A stretch of DNA of 64,000 nt from Sipunculus nudus (Eukaryota > Annelida > Sipuncula > Golfingiida > Sipunculidae): positions 54,196,250 through 54,260,249 of the forward strand of contig CM049318.1 of assembly GCA_026874595.1 (NCBI GenBank), given 5' to 3'. The position numbers and the translations under genes were made by a program. This document shows positions 48,001-54,735 of this stretch, piece after piece. The notes under the pieces were generated by a model. It worked only from the letters and a program-made list of their open reading frames with translations, was not told where the DNA came from and made no database searches. How positions within the stretch are numbered: the first letter of the stretch is position 1; every line of letters starts with the position of its first letter.

Positions 48001-49790
48001 CGTTGGATTCAATGGTACCCGTTGTGAGAATAAGGTAAACAGAATACTTCTTTTGAGTATAAACGCAACGAACAACAACCGCATGATTTCTTGCGGAATC
48101 CACAACTGTGATACAATCACAGTTGTAGGAATGACGTGTACAATTAGGCCTTGTTATGGTGAAACGGTAAAAGGCACCAAGAACCATAAAAGTGCTAAAT
48201 ATACACATCAAAATACATCTGTTCGTGTCTTTGGTAGTGAATGAGTCTTTCTGGCAACATTTCAACGTTCCTACATTAATATATTAATGAAACATTATCT
48301 CCTACAGAACCTTGTAAGCCCGCCGTGATTTAAACGTAAACCTGTTGAACTTGTGGGCGGATGTTGAACGACTGGTACTCTGCACACACCCCTATTAACG
48401 CCCGCTTTTTCCAGTTCCAACAGCAATCATATCAGAGCGGGGTCCAAGTCTAAATTCCATTGCAAAGGACATTGGGGCACTTCAAATTCCATGGCCGCTT
48501 CTTCTCTATGTAAACATTAGGGTTCTTGGTAGATTTAAGGATATGTAGGGCATTTAAGCATCACATTGATGCTTCGACCTTTCAGAAGTTTCATAAAACA
48601 TCCAAAGACAGCGCAAAGGTAATTATTTTATGTTTACACGAAAAAGTCACTTATAAAATTCCAAAGGGGTCTCCTATTAGGAACCTAACAAGGCGTTATC
48701 ATAACTGTCACTCCCAAGACGTAGTTGAAGTGCAGCAGATATAATCGTAATAAAGCGTCTTGGGACGAGACAACCGCATGATGTACATTGATATACTGAC
48801 ACCTTTCAGGGACACGGCACGTGGAGTGACGTAATTGTCCTCTGTGACGTAACGACTCTCACGATTTAAACTTATTTAAATTTTTTTAATGATTTACATT
48901 TTGAGGCCGAACATCCCCCGCCATCTTCGTTAGTGTTTGCATTTTGGAAGGGGGGGGGGGGGGGGGGGGGGCAGCGAAACAATATAACATTTTCGTTAAA
49001 TATGAAGTGAACAGTTGGTTTTCTGGAATTTACTCAATGAAATAAATTTTCTTTTTCAACAGGATGTACAGACACGATGTCAGGATTTGGGAAAGCGGCC
49101 TGTACCAGGTAGGCCTATAGCATCTCGTCCTCTGTTCCCAGAATGAACGTAATCGGACATATGTTTGTCTTAATAATGAAAACAAGTTGTTATATCACTT
49201 TCAATTATGAAACAAAGGACCCTTTTGGAATAGAGTTATATGTTGTATTTGTAACATAGATATATTTTTAGAAGTCCTGAACATATCAATAAAGCGAATT
49301 AGCGAAAAATAAAAGTAAATAAGTAAACGATGATGAAGAACATTAAGAACGTTTATCCCACCAGGTTATTATTAACTGCATCTTATTAACGCACATTATC
49401 TGTTTTTCAGTAGTGGCCTTTCATGTCTCATACGAAGGAAAGCCCATCCAGTACGGAAATCTTCCTATACGAGTACCGTACAATACAGTGAAGCTCAACC
49501 AAGGAAATGGGTATAAGCAATCCATCCATGTATTTATCGCTCCGAGGGCTGGATTCTATATGTTCCAGGTGACTGGACTGAGCGGCAAACAGAGGGGGTG
49601 CCTACGCATGAAGAAAAATGCGGCCTTGGAAGGAATCCGCTATGGTCACGGAACATGGGAAACCATGGCCATGACTTTATTCATGATGCTGAATAAAGGG
49701 GACTCTGTTAAAGTTTTAACATGTCAGAATGTCCCTGGGAGTCTGTGTCCCTACTCCTTTAACACATTCAGTGGGTTCCTGATTCACTAA
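24837..49790 (+). CDS. Gene model: secreted DSL-EGF-C1q protein (Notch-ligand-like, C1q-capped)
   Basis: The joined model uses exons 24837-24890 (tentative), [one exon not found], 41892-42003, 44076-44206, 45064-45200, 46627-46749, 47268-48034, 49063-49108 and 49411-49790. The seven downstream exons have GT/AG borders and matching phases (0, 2, 1, 1, 0, 1), giving one open frame to the TAA at 49788. Domain order is signal peptide, MNNL (C-terminal half seen), DSL, seven full EGF repeats plus a half repeat, a 16-residue linker, then C1q. The visible coding length is about 580 codons. DSL proteins bind Notch receptors through MNNL and DSL; C1q domains usually form trimers and bind ligands. No transmembrane segment follows the EGF repeats, so the product should be secreted rather than membrane-anchored like Delta or Jagged. 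The link from exon 1 to the rest is inferred from strand and position. The fusion is seen directly; any Notch-binding or trimeric function is inference. Confidence 0.85.
24891..27024. other. First part of intron 1
   Basis: It holds G-runs at 24951 and 26922, a TA microsatellite at about 25950-26025, the SINE-like repeat 25088-25272, and inverted-duplication blocks at 25694-25800 and 26429-26605. A G-run/C-run pair at 26697-26752 looks like a tiny hAT-type remnant. A minus-strand frame at 25390-25596 may cover a degenerate tRNA-derived repeat (TTCGAATGTC). No MNNL-coding exon was recognised. Confidence 0.45.
25088..25272 (-). repeat. Interspersed repeat, copy 2 (SINE-like)
   Basis: Partner of 8506-8700. 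It lies in intron 1, in the right arm of the duplication, but at a place not colinear with copy 1, so the two are independent insertions. Confidence 0.5.
27025..29430. mobile_element. 2.4 kb TIR DNA element with subterminal repeats
   Basis: The inverted ends are GGGGCATTTCACGGTATTT, at both borders, with TATATAT flanks. Copies of the word GTCACGGACGGGACA, or close forms, lie in one orientation near the left part (27200, 27515, 27530, 27705) and inverted near the right (29000, 29025, 29220, 29395). Subterminal arrays of this kind are typical transposase-binding sites. The interior frames (for example 28133-28342) show no transposase. Superfamily unassigned. Confidence 0.7.
29439..30249 (-). 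repeat. 3' LTR of the retrotransposon
   Basis: On the + strand it begins TGTTACGGAACC and ends CACCTGTAACA, a good TG...CA with inverted TGTTAC/GTAACA. It abuts the TIR element ending at 29430. Confidence 0.85.
30250..30262 (-). other. Polypurine tract
   Basis: On the minus strand AGAGGAGGGAGAG lies directly against the 3' LTR, as expected for plus-strand priming. Confidence 0.65.
30300..30419 (-). pseudogene. RNase H stub
   Basis: AVDASDTVAGAVLLQEG matches the first strand of a retroelement RNase H. It stops at PICYF, and the polypurine tract follows within about 90 bases, so most of the domain is deleted. Confidence 0.6.
30420..31300 (-). pseudogene. Reverse transcriptase remnant, downstream of integrase
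   Basis: It follows the integrase in the same direction. It starts HPYRLNPEKQKYLQDK and DNDLIEPSNS, continues KIDDCIDRVG and FDLLKGFWQVPL, then the YIDD catalytic motif near 30838-30849 and FLGMVGYNRKFC. At least two in-frame stops are present (before NSPVTIQR and after KSEF). Confidence 0.85.
31560..32560 (-). pseudogene. Integrase remnant
   Basis: From high to low coordinate it reads a zinc-binding end (THFYWPNLRKDVVQYCKSCH), then the catalytic core with Asp in IIVDYVGP, Asp in QSDQGSNF and Glu in PESQGALECFHQ. A C-terminal part follows with PGRPLQARYFGPF and CHVNMLKPYY. A frameshift lies near 32410. The DDE residues are kept but the frame is broken. Confidence 0.85.
32690..34593. mobile_element. 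1.9 kb TTAA-flanked DNA transposon inside the LTR element
   Basis: The ends GGTCTAATCATC and (inverse) GGTCTAATCACC are flanked by TTAA at 32686-32689 and 34594-34597. Removing the element and one TTAA restores the reading of the host retroelement. TTAA target use is typical of piggyBac and Kolobok. The interior frame at 33357-33668 contains NRAGVLAMRAIGKGRAVAA, resembling the N-terminal region of metazoan Mutator-like/Kolobok-type transposases, but no complete enzyme is present. Confidence 0.75.
33357..33668 (+). pseudogene. Transposase-like N-terminal fragment
   Basis: The frame has paired cysteines (LRCTNKFC and ANKFCEVN) and then VLAMRAIGKGRA. This resembles the N-terminal portion of a family of DDE transposase-like proteins common in molluscs and cnidarians. 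It breaks off after 103 codons. The assignment is from memory of the motif and is weak. Confidence 0.35.
34598..35275 (-). pseudogene. Gag-pol linker/protease-region remnant
   Basis: The acidic frame at 34753-35073 (rich in Ser, Glu, Asp) lies between the zinc knuckle and the site of the TTAA insertion. The reading frame across the insertion site (TGAHALVNGVF) continues into sequence ahead of the integrase once one TTAA is removed. A protease active-site triad was not seen. Confidence 0.45.
35276..36150 (-). pseudogene. Gag remnant with CCHC zinc knuckle
   Basis: The last part (35276-35494) ends with CNYCKKETHLRSDC, a CX2CX4HX4C knuckle. Upstream, broken frames read phrases such as RQLILLEEFKRCI and IASQLADDYSLTH, typical of gag proteins of this group. 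Stops and frame changes make it non-functional. Confidence 0.7.
36395..36412 (-). other. Primer-binding site, tRNA-Pro-like
   Basis: On the minus strand TAGGGGCTCTCCCGGGAT lies six bases inside the 5' LTR. It matches the common tRNA-Pro primer site at 15 of 18 positions. Confidence 0.6.
36419..37218 (-). repeat. 5' LTR of the retrotransposon
   Basis: It matches 29439-30249 along its length with scattered differences and small indels. Its outer end lacks the last ~12 bases and runs into TAATATATAT, so a target duplication cannot be confirmed. Confidence 0.8.
37219..38523. other. Intron 1 DNA between LTR elements
   Basis: It holds the 37700-37945 repeat related to 820-1030 and a TA microsatellite at about 38448-38502. 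The 98-codon frame at 37784-38080 lies in the repeat and has no domain. Confidence 0.4.
38524..39221 (+). mobile_element. Solo LTR of a related family
   Basis: It starts TGTTACAGGCGTCTG and ends GTTCCGTAAT, the ends of the 29439-30249 LTR read in the other direction. The last ~200 bases match that LTR well; the middle is diverged. There is no internal coding region. Confidence 0.65.
39618..41841. mobile_element. 2.2 kb pogo-like DNA element
   Basis: The ends CAGTAGAGCGCCGTTTTTCCG and (inverse) CAGTAGAGTTTCGTTTATCCG, bounded by TA, are the pogo/Tigger-type terminal repeat. It sits in a TA microsatellite. Inside are two short opposed frames at 40010-40255 with no clear transposase, more CCGATTATCCGA-type words, and a minisatellite. 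Confidence 0.7.
41230..41436. repeat. Minisatellite of ~13.5/27 bp units
   Basis: Alternating GGTGACGCAGTTTA and GATGACGTAGGTT words repeat about fifteen times inside the pogo-like element. Confidence 0.8.
41892..42003 (+). CDS. Exon: middle of MNNL (Notch-ligand N-terminal) domain
   Basis: The acceptor is TTTTTTATAG and the donor GTAAGT. The first base completes a codon begun in the missing upstream exon; 37 codons follow. It contains NIIFGPLIG and NPVSVTFATWS, which resemble the PVLG ... NP.xFPFxFxW stretch of Delta/Jagged MNNL domains. The assignment rests on this resemblance, on phase 0 splicing into the next exon, and on its place ahead of the DSL exon. Confidence 0.7.
42004..44075. other. 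Intron within the MNNL region
   Basis: It has a GA microsatellite at 42268-42310, a reversed fragment of the pearl-like 3' end at 42625-42720, and the higher-order repeat at 43205-43930. The opposed frames at 41954-42254 overlap the MNNL exon and are shadows. Confidence 0.6.
43205..43930 (+). repeat. Higher-order tandem repeat, 296 bp period
   Basis: GGTACCCGGCCGCACTGATCAG starts at 43208, 43395, 43504, 43691 and 43800, so spacings alternate 187 and 109. The long unit has GGGTCATATTCTTAGGTTC; both share TGAATATTCCTTTATGAGGC and a self-complementary AATTGTTACAATTGTAATAA block. Confidence 0.9.
44076..44206 (+). CDS. Exon: end of MNNL domain and MNNL-DSL junction
   Basis: The acceptor is CTTTACAG and the donor GTAACC. 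It starts in phase 0, has 43 codons and leaves two bases (AG) that complete a serine with the next exon. It encodes RRNSFWVAVLNGT and later SNPSKEWLPISLSS. These match the place of the FSLIIEA strand and the EW motif just before the DSL domain in Notch ligands. The frame is open throughout. Confidence 0.75.
44703..44866. mobile_element. hAT-type MITE
   Basis: GGATCCAGGGGGGG at the left and TCCCTGGATCCGCCCCTG at the right are inverted ends of the CAGGGGCGGATCCAGGG type. The body is 160 bases with no coding. It is related to 17845-18045. Confidence 0.7.
44975..45043. repeat. TA microsatellite just before the DSL exon
   Basis: TA repeats end about 20 bases ahead of the DSL exon acceptor. The minus-strand frames of Ile/Tyr here are artefacts. 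Confidence 0.9.
45064..45200 (+). CDS. Exon: DSL domain
   Basis: The acceptor is ACCTTGCAG and the donor GTAAGC. It begins VKLEYRVECNRDFYGPYC and holds five of the six DSL cysteines; the sixth (GWAGIDC) is in the next exon. Spacing between successive cysteines is 8, 3, 11, 8 and 8 residues, as in the DSL signature of Delta, Serrate and Jagged. YRV.C, FYG..C and GW.G..C are all present. The phenylalanine/arginine-rich loop of classic ligands (FCRPRDD) is replaced by HCIVNEL, so receptor affinity or specificity may differ. Confidence 0.92.
45322..46077. mobile_element. Inverted-end element rich in ACTCGGACTTGG words
   Basis: The left end AAGTGATGGAGGACTCGAG and the inverse right end CAGTGATGTAGTCGAGT are related. 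Inside, the words GACTCGGACTTGGATTCG repeat, as in some hAT-like MITEs. The SINE at 45480-45718 inserted later. Confidence 0.55.
45480..45718 (-). mobile_element. tRNA-derived SINE, copy 3
   Basis: On the minus strand it reads from the tRNA-like head at 45718 to the A-rich tail near 45482. It has the same box B and core as the other copies. It sits inside a larger hAT-like repeat (45322-46077) in the intron after the DSL exon. Confidence 0.85.
46627..46749 (+). CDS. Exon: end of DSL domain and EGF repeat 1
   Basis: The acceptor is TATTTAG and the donor GTATGT, phase 1 in and phase 1 out. It encodes GWAGIDC, which closes the DSL domain, and then the EGF repeat with ECVSDPCVNGGRC and YRCICPAGYTG. 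The final cysteine of this repeat is at the start of the next exon (IHC). Confidence 0.9.
47268..48034 (+). CDS. Exon: EGF repeats 2-7 and a degenerate eighth
   Basis: The acceptor is CTTTTCAG and the donor AATAAG|GTAAAC; length 767 bases, phase 1 in and phase 0 out. After the last cysteine of EGF 1 come six full EGF repeats with the C-C-C-CxC-C pattern. A truncated repeat follows that keeps only SCPEVKC, CNCPVGF and GTRC. Repeats preceded by DMNEC, DEINWC and DVDDC have calcium-binding-type leaders. N-glycosylation sequons occur (NGT, NGS, NVT). Packing six repeats in one exon is unlike the one-repeat-per-exon layout common in vertebrate Notch ligands. Confidence 0.93.
48370..48771 (+). repeat. 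~400 bp interspersed repeat, copy B (intact)
   Basis: It lies in the intron between the EGF exon and the linker exon. It matches 19550-20982 minus the hAT-like insertion and so records the empty site. Confidence 0.75.
49063..49108 (+). CDS. Exon: 46-base linker exon between EGF and C1q
   Basis: The acceptor is TTCAACAG and the donor CCAG|GTAGGC. It encodes DVQTRCQDLGKRPVP plus one base that makes Val with the next exon. Phases match on both sides; skipping it would shift the frame into the C1q exon. The single cysteine could form an inter-chain disulfide, and KR could be a basic cleavage site; both are speculation. It is small but is the only in-frame bridge seen. Confidence 0.75.
49411..49790 (+). 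CDS. Last exon: C1q domain and stop
   Basis: The acceptor is CTGTTTTTCAG. The exon encodes 125 residues and ends at TAA (49788-49790). VVAFHVS opens the domain, as in many C1q-domain proteins. YNTVKLNQGNGY, then FIAPRAGFYMFQVTGL, match the core C1q pattern (N.G..Y ... F..P..G.Y.F). The end FNTFSGFLIH is the typical last beta strand. The length is right for one complete globular C1q head. No collagen-like Gly-X-Y stretch precedes it; the EGF rod takes that place. C1q-domain genes are strongly expanded in bivalves, often with immune lectin-like roles; here the partner is a DSL module. Confidence 0.92.
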
Positions 49791-50153
49791 AAAATCACAG
49801 GAATTATCGATACCGACCCATGCCTTACTCAAAGATAAAATGTAGAATACAGTTAACCGTTAGCATCCTTACATCAAATAATCTAGAATAATATACACCT
49901 CCATATTCCTTTGTATGCTAAGAACAAGTGAAATATTCTATGTTGTTTTCTAACATTTCGGCCAGTCTAAGATTCTTGCGGTTATTTATGAAATACACTA
50001 AGACGTCAAAAAACTTAATGCAATTGCTAATTTGACATGACAGTAATAATTCTCTGCAGAATATTTTCATATTCAAGTATATAGACAGACAGGCAAACCG
50101 AATTCCCCTTCTATGCTTATGTTTATGTTAGAATTAGTCAACTGATGTATCTT

Positions 50154-50159
50154 AATAAA
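50154..50159 (+). promoter_or_regulatory. Poly(A) signal of the DSL-EGF-C1q gene
   Basis: AATAAA lies about 365 bases after the stop codon. It is followed within about 50 bases by a GT-rich run (TGATGTGTGTGTGTGC), the usual downstream element. The 3' UTR is therefore about 49791-50180. Confidence 0.7.
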
Positions 50160-51590
50160 GTGCTTTGCCTCTCTATAACATGAGTATGTGAACTTATCCT
50201 TTGATGTGTGTGTGTGCATCTCTTAGTATTGCACAGTTATCGATGGCTTAATATCTAAATGTAATTACCGCATTTAGTGAATAGTTTGAAACTTGACCCT
50301 ATCAGCCCATTACGTATTATGGCTTGTATTAAATCAAGATTAATTATTTGACCTTTTATAAATGTAAGTCCAATGTGCATAGGTTATCCGGTTTTTTTTA
50401 TATACCCATGAGTTGATATTGTGGATGGGGTTAGGGGCTATAATGGTCGCCAATCGTAATCTAAACGTGTCTAACCATGACATCAGGTGGTAAATCAGAC
50501 GGACCAGTTTTTGACAAAAGAACTAAATATGAAGGCCATCAAATGCATGCTCTCATCAACAGGACCTAGTGACCCTTAAACTTCTGGTCACATGTTTGTA
50601 AACACGGGTAGGTGTATCGTGTTTATTGACATTTTGTTGATAAACAAATCTATACAATCATCACAGGGCCTTGTAAAGTACTTTTCATAGCAGGAATTAA
50701 CAAACTTCATTAATGTGTGCCAAGAGCAAGCAAAACACCCCATAAATATTCAGAATTAGTAATTTAAATGTCTGGTTTAAACTACTTTAATTTAATATCA
50801 TATTAGATTTATTCAAGAGAAGATAAATAGAAGAGGATGAAATATGCATCCCAATCCATCAAGATATTAACCCATAAGTTTACATAAAATAATGACTGAA
50901 AAGGTGTCGTTTACAACACTTTTCATCTCATGATTAGTTTAGACACAAGGGATTTAAAATAGAGCATTATATACAAGTAAATCCGTCTACCTGCTTCTAT
51001 GCGCCTGAAACTGGATATCATAGGGTACTATTTGTTCCCTGCTTATTCTCTTCAACGGCGCTTTTTTTGTAGGTTTTATTTTAAAAAAATAAACACATTG
51101 TGAAGTATACAGTTACGTTTTGTAGACACAGTATCGAAAGTACATTGTAGACACGATGTTGGTATTATTTTCTAATTGTTCCCTGTGTCTGTCACGACGG
51201 TCAGACGTGGACATCTTTCTTGAGTGACAGACCACCTTAAATCGGGATAGACTCAGGACAAACACGGGACCACCTTTGTTTTTAAGTACCGGCATCAATG
51301 GTCATGACTCTTTTATATGAACATTTATTTAAAAATGTGATCAAGTTGTCAGTTATTGGAACCATTTTTCAAATATCAATTCATCAGAAAATAACTTTTT
51401 TTTTGCAATATTTATTCCATTAATATTTCAAAATATAGACAGCATAATTTAACAACAATATGACATTGTTTATTTGTAAAAGATATGGGCACTTGAAAAA
51501 AAATGTAAGCACACCATATGTGACATTTTAGTATATATATATATATACATCAGAATATATGCCTTATTTTTTGGCAATCTTTCATTATTT
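50160..51590. other. Intergenic, no gene seen
   Basis: AT-rich DNA downstream of the poly(A) site. No splice-framed coding exon or known repeat was recognised; the minus-strand frame at 51113-51298 has no domain. Confidence 0.45.
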
Positions 51591-51594
51591 TTAT

Positions 51595-51827
51595 AGAGAC
51601 CACGTTTTAAAAAAGTGTATATATACAATATCATTAACTTAAAAGGCTGGTCAAATAAAATGTGGTTACACCTTGTGGCCATATTTCATAATGTTATATG
51701 TCTTATTTTTGTCAATATATAACCCCCAAAAATGTGGTCACATCAAACATGACCACATTTCAAAATACAAATATATCATATATGCTTAATTGTTGTCAAT
51801 TTTTTAGTGACCACATTTTAAAATGTG

Positions 51828-51870
<43 letters not shown>

Positions 51871-51995
51871 TACAAATTTAAAAGGATGGTCAAATAAAAT
51901 GTGGTCACACCATGTGACCTTATTTCAAAATATAAATACATCAGAATATGCCTAATTTTTACATTATTCATTCCCAAAAATTGTTGTCACACCAT
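51595..51995 (+). repeat. Diverged tandem repeat with ATGTGGTCAC words
   Basis: AAAAGGCTGGTCAAATAAAATGTGG near 51640 and AAAAGGATGGTCAAATAAAATG near 51880 show a ~240 bp period. Each unit has GACCACATTT and its inverse, and ends with a TATATA run. Confidence 0.7.
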
Positions 51996-52202
51996 AATGA
52001 CGTCACGTCATGTTGATGTCCGATGAAAGCGGCTGTAATGACAAAAACAGATTAAGCGTTGTTACCATATTTTGACATGTAATAAACAAAATCTTAAAAA
52101 AGAAGAGCTGAATAAATTTCATTTGATTCGAATAACCTGAACGTCAACTTTATCTTAAAAAGAATTTCAGTGAAATGTGGTCACACTATATTTAAAAGAT
52201 AA

Positions 52203-52905
52203 AGCACTGAATAGAGGTCCTCTAATCTGCACTTTGACCCATTGCAGATGAACAGAGGTCCCCTTATCTGCACTTTGACCCATTGCAGATGAATAGAGGT
52301 CCCCCAGTCTGCACTTTGACCCATTGCAGATGAAGAGAGGTCCACTACTCTGCACTTTGACCCATTGCAGATGAATAGGGGTCGCCTAATCTGCACTTTC
52401 ACCCCTTGCAGATGAAAAGAGATCCCCTTATCTGCTCTTTAACCAATTAAAGATGAATAGAGGTCCCTGAATCTGCACATTTACCCATTGCAGATGAATA
52501 GTCCCCTAATCTGCACTTTTACCTATTGAAGATGAACGGGGTCCCCTAATCTGCACTTTTACCCATTGCAGATGAATAGAGGGCCCCCAGTCTGCACTTT
52601 GACCCATTGCAGATGAATAGAGGTCCCCTACTCTGCACTTTGACCCATTAAAGATGAATAGAGGTCCCTTAATCTGCACATTTACCCATTGCAGATGAAT
52701 AGAGGTCCCCTTATCTGCACTTTTACCCATTGCAGATAGATAAAGGTCCCCTAATTTGCAGTTTTTTTCCATTGCAGATAGATAGAGGTCCCCTAATCTG
52801 CACTTTTACCCTTTGTAGATGAATAGAGGTCCCCTAATCTGCACTTTTACCTATTGAAGATGAATAGAGGTCCCCTAATTTGCAGTTTTACCCATTGCAG
52901 ATGTT
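52203..52905 (+). repeat. 42 bp satellite array, block 1
   Basis: About sixteen units of CTAATCTGCACTTTGACCC plus ATTGCAGATGAATAGAGGTC with point changes. The Ser/Leu/Gln-rich frames on the minus strand (52167-52772) are translations of it. Confidence 0.95.
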
Positions 52906-54735
52906 ACTGTCACATTGCGACAAAGGGACTTCAACATCGCAGTCAGTTCATATGATGATAACACTAGAAATTTAGTATCCCCAGACATTAATGTATACCC
53001 CATCAAATATTGGCCCCGATTAACAGAAGCATATATTAACACTTGACAAGCCACCACCGTTTCTTCAGGTGAGACCTTCAAAACCAAGGTCAAGGTTATG
53101 AGGTTTACAAAAATCCTATATATCGACAGATTTGACCTTGATTGTGGAGGTCAAGGTCACAGGTTTTCAAACTCTATCAACAACTTTTCATCTGATGTCT
53201 TTCATTTTGATTTTCAAATTGATACAGCTTTCCAGTTGAGAAAAAATAGTTTTCACCAGATATGGAAACATTCAAGGCGAAGGCCACTCTCATGACCCCA
53301 ATTTATAAATTCCTCATCCCATAACCCATATCTATGCATATGCATAATACGAAAGAAATTTGTCCATTGGTTTTTTACTTATTATACTCACAGTAATGTC
53401 AAATGGCATGATGGGGGAATTAAACGGCGTGAAAACAAGGAAAAGACATAAGATGGCATCACCTGTCTCCCGCATAAGAAAAAGCTATCCAAGATGTTCG
53501 AAATATTTGATTTTTGGACCATTCCATGCATCCCTTATTGAGATATTTAAGATTTTGTGTGATTTTCTAGAAATATTGGTCCGAAAAAGGTTAGGACTCA
53601 AGTTTAAATATACCTCATTTCATAACCAATACCTATGTTTATGCATAATATGAAAGAAATCCCCTAATCTGCACTTTTACCTATTGAAGATGAACAGAGG
53701 TCCCCTAAACTGCACTTTTACCTATTGCAGATGAACAGAGGTCCCCTAAACTGCACTTTGACCCTTTGCAGATGAATAGAAGTCCCTTTATATGCACTTT
53801 GACCCATTAAAGATGAATAGAGGTCCCCTAATCTGCACTTTTACCCATTGCAGATGAATAGAGGTCCCCTAATCTGCACTTTTACCCATTGCAGATGTTA
53901 CTGTCACATCGCGACAAAGGGACTTCAACATCGCAGTCAGTTCATATGATGATAACACTAGAAATTTAGTATCCCCAGACAGTTATTGTATACCCCATCA
54001 AATATTGGCCCCGATTAACAGAAGCATATGTTGACACTTGACAAGCCGCCACGGTTTCTTCAGGTGTGACCTTCAAAACCAGGGTCAAGGTTATGAGGTT
54101 TACAAAAATCCTATATATCGACAGATTTGACCTTGATGGTGGAGGTCAAGGTCACAGGTTTTCAAACTCTATCAACAACTTTTCATCTGATACCCCCTTT
54201 TGATTTTCAAATTGATACAGCTTTCCAGTTGAGAAAAAATAGTTTTCACCAAATATGGAAACATTCAAGGCGAAGGCCACTCTCATGACCCCAATTTATA
54301 AATTCCTCATCCCATAACCAATATCTATGCATATGCATAATACGAAAGAAATTTGTCCATTGGTTTTTTTACTTATGATGCTCACAGTAATGTCAAATGG
54401 CATGATAGGGGAATTAAACGGCGTGAAAACAAGGAAAGGACATAGGATGGCAACACCTGTCTCAAGAATAAGAAACAGCTATCTAAGATGTTTGGTATAT
54501 TTGATTTTTGGACCATTCCATGCATCCCTTATTCAGATATTTAAGGTTTTGTGTGATTTTCACAAAAAAATTGAAATATTCAGGGTCAAGGCTACTCTCA
54601 TAGTAAAGGTAATGACTCCAGTTTTAATATATCTCATTTCATAACCAATATCTAGGTTTTTGCATAATATGAAAGAAATCTGTCCATTAGTTTTTGAGTT
54701 TGTTACTTATAATGCTCACAGTACTGTCAAATGGG
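52901..54735 (+). repeat. ~994 bp tandem duplication downstream of the satellite
   Basis: GATGTTACTGTCACAT begins copies at about 52900 and 53894. Each copy has GACATTTAGTATCC-like and AGGTCAAGGTCACAGG phrases, then a ~330 bp subunit with GTCAAATGGCATGAT and ATTTTTGGACCATTCCATGC. A further subunit begins at about 54661 and is cut at 54736 by a LINE; its remainder is at 57228-57420. Confidence 0.85.
53660..53898 (+). repeat. 42 bp satellite array, block 2
   Basis: Five to six units of the same monomer as 52203-52905. It separates the two ~750 bp copies. Confidence 0.95.

Noticed and set aside
47264..48265. Minus-strand frames of 93 and 196 codons
   Set aside because: They are shadows of the EGF exon, where cysteine-rich coding lacks stops on the other strand.
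52167..52772. Repetitive frames with GTSIHLQWVKVQ-type repeats
   Set aside because: They are translations of the 42 bp satellite.
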